Assembly: GCF_048537545.1 (NCBI RefSeq)
Contig: NZ_CP183218.1
DNA length: 64,000 bases
Source: Chania fonticola_B
GTDB lineage: Bacteria > Pseudomonadota > Gammaproteobacteria > Enterobacterales > Enterobacteriaceae
Reading direction: 5' to 3' (one strand)
Under the pieces are notes generated by a model. The model saw only the letters and a program-made list of their open reading frames with translations. It searched no databases and had not been told where the DNA came from. The translations under genes were made by a program, and so were the position numbers. Below, one piece after another: positions 43,327-52,058 of the stretch; the first letter of the stretch is position 1, and every line of letters starts with the position of its first letter.

Positions 43327-44436
43327 TCAGGCTTGCTGCGCAACGATGGTTTCCCCCTGCTGTTGAGTGAGCTGGTAATGCGTTACGGCACAATGCTCGG
43401 CAATCAAATCCGCCAGTAACGGAGAATGGCTGGTCACCCACAGCTGACTGTAACGGCTGGCTTCAGCAATCAGTTGTGCCAACGCGGGCAACAGATCTGG
43501 GTGTAAACTGTTCTCCGGCTCGTTCAATGCCATAAAGGCCGGAGGTCTTGGGCTGAGCATAGCCACCGCCAGACACAGAAAGCGCAGCGTACCGTCGGAG
43601 AGTTCTGCCGCTTCAAGCGGCCGCAGGATCCCCTCTCGATGCATCAACAGTTCAAAACGCCCCTGCGGTGCCTGCACCTCAAACTCAGAATCAGGGAAAG
43701 CCCGCCGCAGAATGCCGCACAATAAATTACCATTGCCAATCTCGATGATGGTTCTGAATGCCGCCGCCAGATTACTACCATCGTGCGCCAGCACCGGGGC
43801 ACGAATACCAACCTGTGGGACACGCAGCGGTGAACCCGGCCAAACCGCAAACTCATGGTAAAAACGCCATTGCCGCAGAATTTCCCTGGCCTGTGATAAC
43901 TCGGGGTAGAGATGCGGATCGGACAACTGACCAAATACCGATTCTTCCGCATATAACACTCCGGCGTAAGCCGCCCTTTCCCCCTGAATATTGGTGAGAA
44001 ATGCGGTTTGATTAACGCGTTCCAACAGACGCATCGAATTACGGCGCCGATGCCCACTCAGCCACAGCGACTCCTGCTTGACCAGTGGATCCAGCGTAAA
44101 CAGGCTTGGCTCAGAACTATTATCGGGAGGGGGAAAGCCAAGCTGGATTTCATAATCAAAATCCTCCAGGGTGGCCGACAGGATCATCCGTTTGGGATCG
44201 CCGCGTTTATCGCCCAAGCGTGCTCCACCTGCCCACATCGCATTTTGAATGCCACCCTCTTCTGCCAAGGCGAGCGAAAGCCGCCCACTGGCTGCTTCAT
44301 GGATTAATCGCACGGCTTTATACAGGTTGGATTTACCACATCCGTTTGGGCCACTGATCACATTTACACGGCCAAGAGTAAGCTGCACATTACGGATGGA
44401 ACGAAAACCATTGAGGGTAAGCTGTTGAATAGTCAT
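43327..44436 (-). CDS. AAA family ATPase (RecF/SMC-like, COG4637 type)
   Basis: A 369-residue ABC-type ATPase domain protein. Walker A is GPNGCGKSNLYK near residue 30; the C-terminal half has LSDGTLRFLCLAVAM (signature) and a Walker B-like MALNEPENSLHPDLLPAL, followed by a His switch WVTSHSPLLADL. The canonical DE is NE, as in the COG4637 subfamily. No nuclease (TOPRIM) domain is present. It is a lone gene convergent with the cyclase by 2 bases. Such proteins have DNA repair or defence roles in some genomes; role here unknown. Confidence 0.85.
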   Translation of the reverse strand: MTIQQLTLNGFRSIRNVQLTLGRVNVISGPNGCGKSNLYKAVRLIHEAASGRLSLALAEEGGIQNAMWAGGARLGDKRGDPKRMILSATLEDFDYEIQLGFPPPDNSSEPSLFTLDPLVKQESLWLSGHRRRNSMRLLERVNQTAFLTNIQGERAAYAGVLYAEESVFGQLSDPHLYPELSQAREILRQWRFYHEFAVWPGSPLRVPQVGIRAPVLAHDGSNLAAAFRTIIEIGNGNLLCGILRRAFPDSEFEVQAPQGRFELLMHREGILRPLEAAELSDGTLRFLCLAVAMLSPRPPAFMALNEPENSLHPDLLPALAQLIAEASRYSQLWVTSHSPLLADLIAEHCAVTHYQLTQQQGETIVAQQA

Positions 44437-44460
44437 GTGTAGATCATTTCAGCAAATTAT

Positions 44461-44483
44461 GGGGCATCTTAACATGATGCCCC
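44461..44483 (-). terminator. hairpin between paaZ and the AAA ATPase gene
   Basis: GGGGCATC-TTAACAT-GATGCCCC gives an 8 bp stem downstream of the paaZ stop, before the start of the next gene on the same strand. No U-tract follows. Confidence 0.5.
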
Positions 44484-44496
44484 CGACGATCCAGCC

Positions 44497-46569
44497 TTAG
44501 TGTTCCGTGTTGAAATCCCCTTCCTGGCGCGCCACCAGCGTCAGAATGCTATACAGCGCGACGGCCTGCTGATGCTGGTTGAGCACCTGTACATCCCAGA
44601 CCACCACGCCATGCGGACGATCCTCGGCGGTTTTTTGCGGCTTGCGGATTTTCTTTTTACAGGTCAACCGCACCTGAATGGTGTCGCCAATCTTCACCGG
44701 TTCGATAAAACGCAGGTTTTCCATGCCGTAGTTGGCAATCACCGGCCCGACGCCCGGATCGACAAACAGCCCGGCGGCGGCAGACACCACAAAGTAACCG
44801 TGGGCCACTCGCTCACCAAACAGTGATTCCGCCGCACCGATCTTGTCCATATGCGCGTAGAAATGATCGCCGCTCAGGCAGGCAAAGTTGACAAGATCGG
44901 CTTCGGTAATGGTACGGCGGGCAGTCAGCAAGCTTTCGCCAATCTGCAACTGCTCAAAGTATTTGCGGAACGGGTGTACCTGCTCCTCCACCACGTCGGC
45001 ACCCCGAACCCATTCACGGCTGATGGCCGCCAGCATCGACGGGCTGCCCTGGATTGCCGTGCGCTGCATATAGTGTTTTACCGCCCGCAGCCCACCAAGC
45101 TCTTCCCCACCGCCTGCTCGCCCAGGCCCGCCGTGTACCAGCAAAGGCAATGGTGAGCCGTGGCCGGTCGATTCCGTAGCCGCGTGGCGATCCAGCACCA
45201 ACATACGGCCGTGTGCGCAGGCGGTTGCTCGAATAAACTGTGACGCCAGCTCCGCATCAGCCGTCACCAACGATCCGGCCAGGCTACCTTGCCCCAGCAA
45301 CGCCAACTCAATGGCCTGTTCGGTAGTTTGATAAGGCATCAGCGTCGCCACCGGGCCAAACGCCTCGGTGCCATGTACGGCCTGATGGCGGAACGGATCG
45401 GCGCAGTACAGCAGGGTGATCGGATAAAACGCGCCTGATTGCGCGCCATCGCCCACCACCTCCAATTTATCCAGCGTAGCGCCACAGAGTGGCTCACAGC
45501 CATTGCGCAACAGGAATTCCACCTTTTGCTGCACGTCGTCGCGCTGTTCCTGATTGACCAACGCCCCCATCCGCACTTGCTCCAACACTGGGTCGCCAAT
45601 TTTTACGCCCGCCAGCCGCTGCAACAGCGCTTGCTGTACCTCGGCAATGCGGGCCGCCGGAACGATAATGCGCCGGATAGCAGTACACTTTTGCCCCGCC
45701 TTGCTGGTCATTTCGCGGCTGACCTCTTTGATAAACAGCGCAAACTCCGGCATCTCTGGCGTCACGTCCTCCCCTAACACGCAGCAGTTTAACGAGTCGG
45801 CTTCCATGGTAAAGGCGATGGATTTTTCCAGCAGGCGCGGGTGGGAACGTAGCTTCTGCCCGGTTTGCGCCGAGCCGGTAAAGGTCACCGCATCCTGATA
45901 ATCGAGGTGATCGAACATATCGCCCACGCCGCCGCAGATCAGTTGCAAAGCTCCTTCCGGCACCAGCCCGCTGTCGATAATCAGCTTCACCATCGCCTGT
46001 GTTAGCTGTGCCGAAGCGGTGGCGGGTTTGATGATGGCCGGCATCCCCGCCAGCCAGGTAGGTGCCAGCTTCTCCAACATTCCCCAGCAAGGGAAGTTGA
46101 AGGCGTTGATATGCAGCGCAACGCCAGGGCGAGAGGTCAGCACATGGCGTGCGGCAAACTGCGATTGCTTGGAAAGTGGGATCAGTTCATCTTCCGGCCA
46201 CAGCGTATCGTCCGGCAATTCGCGCCCTGCCAAACCCGCATAGGAGAACAGCGTGGCGATACCACCTTCGATATCAACCCAGCTGTCATTGCGCGTGGCG
46301 CCGGTTTGATAGGAGATCTGATACAGCGCTTCTTTATTAGCCAGCAGGTGTTTAGCCACCGCTTTCATCATCTGGGCGCGCTGCTGAAACGTCATCTTTG
46401 CCAGCGCCGTGCCACCCAGCTTGCGGGCATAGCTCAGGCTGGCGGCCAACGGCAGCCCGTCGGAGCAGACCTGATACAAAGGCTCGCCGGTCACGGCATG
46501 CTGGATCTGGCGGGATTGCCCCTGGCCGTACACCCAAGCGCCAGAAAGGTAACTGGTTAACTGCTGCAT
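44497..46569 (-). CDS. paaZ: PaaZ: oxepin-CoA hydrolase / 3-oxo-5,6-dehydrosuberyl-CoA semialdehyde dehydrogenase
   Basis: A 690-residue bifunctional enzyme (E. coli 681). The N-terminal aldehyde dehydrogenase domain has AFNFPCWGMLEKLAP, FTGSAQTG and the catalytic cysteine in SKAGQKCTAIRR; the C-terminal MaoC-like hydratase has ACLSGDHFYAHMD and VAHGYFVVSAAAGLF. It opens the oxepin-CoA ring of phenylacetate metabolism and oxidises the resulting aldehyde. It is divergent from paaA across a 318-base control region, as in E. coli. Confidence 0.97.
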   Translation of the reverse strand: MQQLTSYLSGAWVYGQGQSRQIQHAVTGEPLYQVCSDGLPLAASLSYARKLGGTALAKMTFQQRAQMMKAVAKHLLANKEALYQISYQTGATRNDSWVDIEGGIATLFSYAGLAGRELPDDTLWPEDELIPLSKQSQFAARHVLTSRPGVALHINAFNFPCWGMLEKLAPTWLAGMPAIIKPATASAQLTQAMVKLIIDSGLVPEGALQLICGGVGDMFDHLDYQDAVTFTGSAQTGQKLRSHPRLLEKSIAFTMEADSLNCCVLGEDVTPEMPEFALFIKEVSREMTSKAGQKCTAIRRIIVPAARIAEVQQALLQRLAGVKIGDPVLEQVRMGALVNQEQRDDVQQKVEFLLRNGCEPLCGATLDKLEVVGDGAQSGAFYPITLLYCADPFRHQAVHGTEAFGPVATLMPYQTTEQAIELALLGQGSLAGSLVTADAELASQFIRATACAHGRMLVLDRHAATESTGHGSPLPLLVHGGPGRAGGGEELGGLRAVKHYMQRTAIQGSPSMLAAISREWVRGADVVEEQVHPFRKYFEQLQIGESLLTARRTITEADLVNFACLSGDHFYAHMDKIGAAESLFGERVAHGYFVVSAAAGLFVDPGVGPVIANYGMENLRFIEPVKIGDTIQVRLTCKKKIRKPQKTAEDRPHGVVVWDVQVLNQHQQAVALYSILTLVARQEGDFNTEH

Positions 46570-46756
46570 TTGCTCCTCCGGAATTCATAAATAGACACCA
46601 TCAACATTAATGATGTATCACATATTTTCCACTCTGCGCCAGGTTAAAATTTAACAAAAGCAAAACAAAATCATCAAACCGGTGCGTTAACGCCAATTTG
46701 ATCGATAACCCAGAAAAACAAATAATCATTAAAATCAACAAAATAACAAAATACAT

Positions 46757-46772
46757 TGTGATAGCCATCGCA
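46757..46772. promoter_or_regulatory. CRP-like site in the paaZ-paaA gap
   Basis: TGTGATAGCCATCGCA matches TGTGA-N6-TCACA at nine of ten positions. The E. coli paa promoter is CRP-dependent, so catabolite control of this cluster is plausible. Confidence 0.6.
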
Positions 46773-46833
46773 AAATCACAGTATTTGCATTTGATCTTGC
46801 TGTTATCAACTTGTAACTTTACGGTTAGTTAAA

Positions 46834-46875
46834 GTGATTCACATTTTTGGTTTTAATGTGAAAAACATGAATCAC
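46834..46875. promoter_or_regulatory. candidate PaaX operator before paaA
   Basis: GTGATTCA (46834-46841) and TGAATCAC (46868-46875) are a perfect 8 bp inverted repeat 26 bases apart, with an inner TTCACATT/AATGTGAA repeat. The TGATTC core is the PaaX recognition motif in E. coli. It overlaps the presumed paaA leader just before the start codon. Confidence 0.7.
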
Positions 46876-46887
46876 CAAGAGGCAAGT

Positions 46888-47826
46888 ATGACAACTGACG
46901 CACAATTTCAGCAGCACTTTGACGACAAGATCGCCGCCGATATCTCCATCGAAGCCAAAGACTGGATGCCGGATGCCTATCGCCGCAACCTGATCCGGCA
47001 AATCGGCCAACATGCGCATTCCGAAGTGGTCGGCATGTTGCCTGAAGCCAATTGGCTGACCCGCGCCCCTTCCCTACGGCGCAAAGCGGTGTTACTGGCG
47101 AAAGTCCAGGATGAGGCCGGGCACGGTCTTTATCTGTACAGCGCGGCGGAAACCCTCGGCTGCACCCGCCAGGATATCTACCAAAAGATGCTCGCCGGTC
47201 AGATGAAGTACTCCTCGATCTTCAACTATCCAACGCTGAACTGGGCTGACATTGGCGTGATCGGCTGGCTGGTCGACGGTGCCGCCATCGTCAATCAGGT
47301 AGCTCTGTGCCGTGCCTCTTACGGCCCCTATGCCAGGGCGATGGTGAAAATCTGTAAAGAAGAGAGCTTCCACCAGCGTCAAGGCTATGAAGCCGTGATG
47401 GTGATGGCCCAGGGCAGCGAAGCGCAAAAGGCCATGTTACAGGACGCCATCAACCGCTTCTGGTGGCCAGCGCTGATGATGTTTGGCCCCAACGATAGCG
47501 ATTCCCCCCACAGCGCACAGAGCATGGCCTGGAAAATCAAACGCCACAGCAATGACGAGCTGCGGCAGAAGTTTATCGACAACACCGTACCGCAACTGGA
47601 AGCCCTGGGCATGACCGCCCCCGATGCCGATTTGGCATGGGATGAAGCCAGCGGACATTACCGCTTTGGCGAGATCGACTGGGCAGAACTGCACGACGTG
47701 ATCCAGGGGCGTGGGCAGTGCAACCACGAACGCCTGCAAGCCAAGCGTAAAGCCTGGGACGAAGGCAGTTGGGTACGGGATGGTGCCATGGCACATGCCA
47801 GCAAACGCGCGGCAAATGCAGCTTAA
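46888..47826 (+). CDS. paaA: 1,2-phenylacetyl-CoA epoxidase subunit PaaA (catalytic)
   Basis: A 312-residue di-iron oxygenase subunit (E. coli 309) that epoxidises phenylacetyl-CoA with PaaC and the reductase PaaE. The metal ligands are seen in VQDEAGHGLYLYSAAET and KEESFHQRQGYEA. The ATG at 46888 with AGAGGCA just ahead gives the family N-terminus (DAQFQQHFDDKIA); an upstream GTG at 46834 overlaps the operator and is unlikely. It opens the paaABCDEFGHIJK operon. Confidence 0.97.
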   Translation: MTTDAQFQQHFDDKIAADISIEAKDWMPDAYRRNLIRQIGQHAHSEVVGMLPEANWLTRAPSLRRKAVLLAKVQDEAGHGLYLYSAAETLGCTRQDIYQKMLAGQMKYSSIFNYPTLNWADIGVIGWLVDGAAIVNQVALCRASYGPYARAMVKICKEESFHQRQGYEAVMVMAQGSEAQKAMLQDAINRFWWPALMMFGPNDSDSPHSAQSMAWKIKRHSNDELRQKFIDNTVPQLEALGMTAPDADLAWDEASGHYRFGEIDWAELHDVIQGRGQCNHERLQAKRKAWDEGSWVRDGAMAHASKRAANAA

Positions 47827-47840
47827 TCGAGGAGAGAAAA

Positions 47841-48128
47841 ATGACTCACGCCGAATGGCCGTTGTATGAAGTGTTTATCCGCAGCAAGCAGGGTTTGGCC
47901 CATCGCCACGTGGGCAGCCTGCATGCTGCAGACGATCAGATGGCGCTGGAAAACGCCCGCGATGCCTACACCCGACGCAGTGAGGGCTGTTCGATCTGGG
48001 TGGTGCAATCCTGCCATCTGATCGCCTCTCAAGCGGAGGATCGGGCGGCATTCTTCGATCCTTCCGACGACAAAATCTACCGTCATCCCACGTTCTACAC
48101 CATCCCCGACGGCATCAAGAACATGTAG
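47841..48128 (+). CDS. paaB: 1,2-phenylacetyl-CoA epoxidase subunit PaaB
   Basis: A 95-residue subunit, the E. coli length, needed for activity of the PaaABCE complex. The sequence WPLYEVFIRSKQGLAHRHVG, ENARDAYTRRSEGCSIWVV and FDPSDDKIYRHPTFYTIPDG is typical. GAGGAGAG lies ten bases before the ATG; 14 bases follow paaA. Confidence 0.97.
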   Translation: MTHAEWPLYEVFIRSKQGLAHRHVGSLHAADDQMALENARDAYTRRSEGCSIWVVQSCHLIASQAEDRAAFFDPSDDKIYRHPTFYTIPDGIKNM

Positions 48129-48137
48129 AGGCAGGCC

Positions 48138-48899
48138 ATGACGATGAGTAACGCAGCAACAATCAGCTATGCCCTGCGCTTGGGCGATACACCGCTCATT
48201 CTGGCACAGCGCCTGTGCGCTTGGTGTGGTCATGCTCCTGAGCTGGAGATCGACCTGGCAATGGCCAATATTGGCCTCGATCTGCTGGGCCAGGCGCGCA
48301 ATTTTCTGGCCTATGCCGCCGAGCTTTCCGGCCCGCAGCACAGCGAAGACAGCCTGGCCTTCGGCCGCGACGAACGTGAATTCCACAACCTGCTGTTGGC
48401 AGAACAGCCCAACGGCGGCTTTAACGACACGCTGGTACGCCAGTTCTTGCTCGATACCTACCACGTGCTGCTGCACCGGGAATTGAGCCGCAGCAAAGAC
48501 GGCCAACTGGCCGCCATCGCCGCCAAATCGCTGAAGGAAGCGGATTATCACCTGCGCTTCAGCCACGGCTGGATGATCCGCCTGGGTGACGGCAGTGAAA
48601 TCAGCCACCAGAAGATCCAGCAGTCATTAAACGATCTGTGGCGCTTCACCGCCGAGCTGTTCCACGCCGACGAGATTGAGCTGCAATTGGCCGAACGGGG
48701 TATTGCCGTCGATCCACGCCAATTGCAGGCACCGTGGCAGGCGATGGTGAACGATACGCTGCAACAGGCCACGCTCGCGCTGCCCACCGAGCAGGCGTTT
48801 CGCCACGGCGGCAAGCAAGGGCGGCACACAGAACACCTTGGCCCAATGCTGGCAGAGATGCAGTTTCTGCCACGCGCTTACCCGAATTGTAGCTGGTAG
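48138..48899 (+). CDS. paaC: 1,2-phenylacetyl-CoA epoxidase subunit PaaC
   Basis: A 253-residue structural subunit (E. coli 248), a ferritin-like fold without full di-iron ligands that pairs with PaaA. Conserved segments are YALRLGDTPLILAQRLCAWC, ELEIDLAMANIGLDLLGQAR and the C-terminal GGKQGRHTEHLGPMLAEMQF. It starts 9 bases after paaB; an ATG two codons later (48144) is also possible. Confidence 0.97.
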   Translation: MTMSNAATISYALRLGDTPLILAQRLCAWCGHAPELEIDLAMANIGLDLLGQARNFLAYAAELSGPQHSEDSLAFGRDEREFHNLLLAEQPNGGFNDTLVRQFLLDTYHVLLHRELSRSKDGQLAAIAAKSLKEADYHLRFSHGWMIRLGDGSEISHQKIQQSLNDLWRFTAELFHADEIELQLAERGIAVDPRQLQAPWQAMVNDTLQQATLALPTEQAFRHGGKQGRHTEHLGPMLAEMQFLPRAYPNCSW

Positions 48900-48904
48900 A
48901 AGCA

Positions 48905-49405
48905 ATGATGAATATCACCCGACTGCAATCGGCCGAGATCCCGCAGATCTGGCACTGCTTACAGCAGATCAGCGATCCCGAACTGCCGGTACTGTCCATT
49001 ACCGATCTGGGCATGGTACGTGACGTGGAGCGCGATGGTGCAGGCTGGCACATCACCTTTACCCCAACCTATTCCGGCTGCCCGGCGACCGAGTTCCTGC
49101 TCAACGCCATTGAACAGACGCTGAACGAGGCGGGTTTCAGCCCGGTGAAGATCACCATCAGCCTCAGCCCGGCCTGGACCACCGACTGGATGAATGCGGA
49201 TGCTCGCCAACGCCTGCGTGAATACGGCGTGGCACCACCGCAGGGGCAAACCTGTGAGAAGCCTGTAGCCAACGGCCCGGTGCAGTGCCCCCGTTGCGGC
49301 AGCGAGCACACGGAAAAGATCAGCGAGTTCGGTTCCACCGCCTGCAAAGCGCTTTACCGCTGCTGCGAATGTCGGGAGCCGTTCGACTATTTCAAATGTA
49401 TTTAG
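48905..49405 (+). CDS. paaD: PaaD, iron-sulfur assembly-type protein
   Basis: A 166-residue protein (E. coli 165) with an N-terminal MIP18/DUF59 domain (SDPELPVLSITDLGMVRDVE, FTPTYSGCPATEF) and a C-terminal zinc-binding part (CPRCGSEHTEKISEFGSTAC, YRCCECREPFDYFKC). It is required for the epoxidase, probably for cofactor maturation of PaaE or PaaA. It follows paaC by 5 bases. Confidence 0.96.
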   Translation: MMNITRLQSAEIPQIWHCLQQISDPELPVLSITDLGMVRDVERDGAGWHITFTPTYSGCPATEFLLNAIEQTLNEAGFSPVKITISLSPAWTTDWMNADARQRLREYGVAPPQGQTCEKPVANGPVQCPRCGSEHTEKISEFGSTACKALYRCCECREPFDYFKCI

Positions 49406-49419
49406 GAGTACTGAAAACC

Positions 49420-50478
49420 ATGACGGTCTTTCATCGCCTGAATGTCGCAGCCATCGAGCGCGAAACCCCGGACGCCGTAGCCATCACGCTGCGCGTCCCG
49501 GACGAACTGAAATCCCATTACGGCTATACCCCCGGCCAGCACCTCACGCTCAAAGCGCGGGTCAATGGCGAAGAGCTGCGCCGCTGCTACTCCATCTGTA
49601 GCGCACCGCAGGATGGCGTATTGCAAATCGGCATCAAGGCGATCCATCAGGGGCGCTTCTCTTCGTTTATCAACCAAAGTTTGCAGGTGGGAGACGAGTT
49701 GGAAGTGATGCTGCCGCAGGGCCGTTTTGGTTATCAGCCGCAGGCACAAACCCAGGGCAACTATCTGGCGATCGCCGCCGGTTCTGGCATCACACCGATG
49801 CTGTCGATCATCAAGGCGACGTTGCAATTGGAACCCAACAGCCAGTTCACGCTGATCTACGGCAACCGCACCAGCCGCTCGGTGATGTTTAAAGAAGCCC
49901 TCTCGGATCTGAAAAACCGTTATCCACAGCGCTTCCAGCCGCTGTATCTCTTTAGCCAGGAAAATCTCGACAGCCCACTGCTCAGTGGCCGCATCGACCG
50001 TGACCACCTGACCGCGCTGGGTAACACGTTGGTGGACTTCAACGAGTTCGACCACGCCTTTATCTGCGGCCCGGAAGCGATGATGGACGACGCGCACACC
50101 GTGCTGGAGCTGGCCGGTATGCCTGCCGAGCGTATTCACAGCGAGCGTTTCAACACCAGCGGCATCGTCGCCCGGCCTGCCAATGCAGGTAGCCGCAACG
50201 CTACCCAGGTAGAGATCCGGCTCGACGGCCGCAGCCTCAAAATCGACGTCGGCAGCGAGGATGACAGCATTCTGGATGCCGCATTGCGCCAAGGAGCCGA
50301 TTTGCCCTATGCCTGTAAAGGCGGCGTCTGCGCCACCTGCAAATGCAAGCTGAAGGCCGGTGAGGTGGATATGGCGATCAACTACAGCCTGGAGCCGGAT
50401 CAGTTGGCGGCAGGTTATGTCTTGAGCTGCCAGTCCTGGCCACGCGGTGAAGGCGTGGTGCTGGACTTTGACGTTTAG
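49420..50478 (+). CDS. paaE: phenylacetyl-CoA epoxidase reductase PaaE
   Basis: A 352-residue electron-transfer protein (E. coli 356) that feeds electrons from NADPH to PaaA. It has an FAD domain (RCYSICSAPQDG), an NADP domain (IAAGSGITPMLSIIKATL, HAFICGPEAMMDD) and a C-terminal plant-type [2Fe-2S] domain with CKGGVCATCKCKL and a distal cysteine in LSCQSW. GGAG lies ahead of the ATG at 49420; the frame extends far upstream but overlaps paaD. Confidence 0.96.
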   Translation: MTVFHRLNVAAIERETPDAVAITLRVPDELKSHYGYTPGQHLTLKARVNGEELRRCYSICSAPQDGVLQIGIKAIHQGRFSSFINQSLQVGDELEVMLPQGRFGYQPQAQTQGNYLAIAAGSGITPMLSIIKATLQLEPNSQFTLIYGNRTSRSVMFKEALSDLKNRYPQRFQPLYLFSQENLDSPLLSGRIDRDHLTALGNTLVDFNEFDHAFICGPEAMMDDAHTVLELAGMPAERIHSERFNTSGIVARPANAGSRNATQVEIRLDGRSLKIDVGSEDDSILDAALRQGADLPYACKGGVCATCKCKLKAGEVDMAINYSLEPDQLAAGYVLSCQSWPRGEGVVLDFDV

Positions 50479-50487
50479 GAGCCGACG

Positions 50488-51261
50488 ATGGAAACCCCTT
50501 GGATCCTGCGCGAACAGCAGCAACGCGTGGTCACACTGACGCTGCACCGCCCCGATGCCCGCAACGCCTTGAGCACCGCCTGCCTGGAGCAGTTGGTTTA
50601 TCAACTGGAACAGGCCGATAGCGATACCGACGTCGGTGCCTTGGTGATCGCCGGTGCCGCCCGGTTCTTCGCCGCCGGTGCCGATCTGCGCGAATTGCAG
50701 CAACAGGATGTCGCCGCCACCCAGCTCGATCACCGCCCTTTGCTATGGCAGCGCTTGGCCCAGTTCAGCAAACCCTTGCTGGCGGCGGTGAACGGTTACG
50801 CGCTCGGTGCTGGCTGTGAGCTGGCTCTGGCCTGCGACATTACGATTTGCGGCGAAAGCGCCCGCTTCGGCCTGCCGGAAATCACTTTAGGCCTGATGCC
50901 TGGAGCCGGTGGTACTCAACGCCTGATCCGCAGCGTGGGCAAGTCCCGCGCCTATCAAATGGTGCTGACCGGTGAAGCCATAGACGCCCGCTGCGCACTG
51001 CAAGCCGGGCTGGTGAGCGAGGTTTGCGTCGACGCATTAACGCTGGAGCGTACTCAACAACTGGCACAACGCATCAGCCAACAGGCGCCGCTGGCGCTGC
51101 GCGCGGCCAAACAGGCGCTAAAACAGGCGCAGGAAACTGGCCTCAGCCAAGGCTTGCAGATGGAACGCCAGCAGTTTGTCACCCTGGCCGCCACCGAAGA
51201 TCGCCGGGAAGGCATTGCCGCCTTCTTCGAAAAACGTACACCGAACTATCAAGGGCGCTGA
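50488..51261 (+). CDS. paaF: 2,3-dehydroadipyl-CoA hydratase PaaF
   Basis: A 257-residue crotonase-fold hydratase (E. coli 255). Substrate and oxyanion motifs are RPDARNALSTACLEQL, AGADLREL and GYALGAGCELALACDITIC; PEITLGLMPGAGGTQRLIR carries the catalytic acid. It hydrates 2,3-dehydroadipyl-CoA late in the pathway. AGGAG precedes the start; 3 bases separate it from paaG. Confidence 0.96.
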   Translation: METPWILREQQQRVVTLTLHRPDARNALSTACLEQLVYQLEQADSDTDVGALVIAGAARFFAAGADLRELQQQDVAATQLDHRPLLWQRLAQFSKPLLAAVNGYALGAGCELALACDITICGESARFGLPEITLGLMPGAGGTQRLIRSVGKSRAYQMVLTGEAIDARCALQAGLVSEVCVDALTLERTQQLAQRISQQAPLALRAAKQALKQAQETGLSQGLQMERQQFVTLAATEDRREGIAAFFEKRTPNYQGR

Positions 51262-51264
51262 TTT

Positions 51265-52056
51265 ATGGAAAACGCATTCATTCTTAGCCACATCGAAGCC
51301 GGGGTGTTGACCATTACCCTGAATCGCCCCGACCGGCTCAACAGCTTTAACGATGAAATGCACCACCAGCTCAGCGAGGCGCTGACCGTAGCCGAACGCG
51401 ATGACAGCGTGCGTTGCGTGCTGATCACCGGTGCCGGGCGTGGCTTCTGCGCCGGGCAGGATCTGAACGATCGTAACGTCAGTGTGGATCAGGCTCCTCC
51501 GGATCTTGGGCTGTCCGTAGAACGTTTTTACAACCCGCTGATCCGCCGCCTGAGCGCGCTACCCAAGCCGATCGTCTGCGCGGTTAACGGCGTTGCTGCC
51601 GGAGCGGGTGCCGCGCTGGCAATGGCCTGCGACATCGTGGTGGCCGCCGACAACGCCAGCTTCATCCAATCCTTCTGCAAACTGGGCCTGGTGCCAGACT
51701 CCGGCGGCAGTTGGTATCTACCCCGCCTGGCCGGGCATGCGCGAGCCATGGGTATGGCGCTGCTGGGGGACAAAATCAGCGCTCAGCAGGCGCTGGAGTG
51801 GGGAATGATCTGGCAGGTCGTGGCTGCCGCCGAGCTGGCCGACCACACCCAGAGCATGGCCAAACAGCTTGCTACCCAACCTACCTACGGCCTGGGGCTG
51901 ATTAAAAAAGCCATGTACAGCTCGGCCAGCAATACGCTCGACCAGCAGCTCGATTTAGAGCGCGATTTACAGCGCCTGGGTGGCCGTAGTGAAGACTATC
52001 GCGAAGGCGTCAGCGCCTTCTTCGCCAAACGTTCACCGAACTTCAGCGGGAAATAG
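51265..52056 (+). CDS. paaG: 1,2-epoxyphenylacetyl-CoA isomerase PaaG
   Basis: A 263-residue crotonase-fold isomerase (E. coli 262) converting the ring epoxide to oxepin-CoA. Typical motifs are RPDRLNSFNDEMHHQLSEAL, CAGQDLNDR and GVAAGAGAALAMACDIVV, with CKLGLVPDSGGSWYLPRLAG (aspartate in place of the hydratase glutamate, as in PaaG). It is adjacent to its paralogue paaF. Confidence 0.96.
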   Translation: MENAFILSHIEAGVLTITLNRPDRLNSFNDEMHHQLSEALTVAERDDSVRCVLITGAGRGFCAGQDLNDRNVSVDQAPPDLGLSVERFYNPLIRRLSALPKPIVCAVNGVAAGAGAALAMACDIVVAADNASFIQSFCKLGLVPDSGGSWYLPRLAGHARAMGMALLGDKISAQQALEWGMIWQVVAAAELADHTQSMAKQLATQPTYGLGLIKKAMYSSASNTLDQQLDLERDLQRLGGRSEDYREGVSAFFAKRSPNFSGK

Positions 52057-52058
52057 CC

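Noticed and set aside
49402..50733. 443-codon open frame antisense to paaE and paaF
   Set aside because: Composition (many His, Gln, Val) is typical of a mirror frame of the real genes; no ribosome site or domain.
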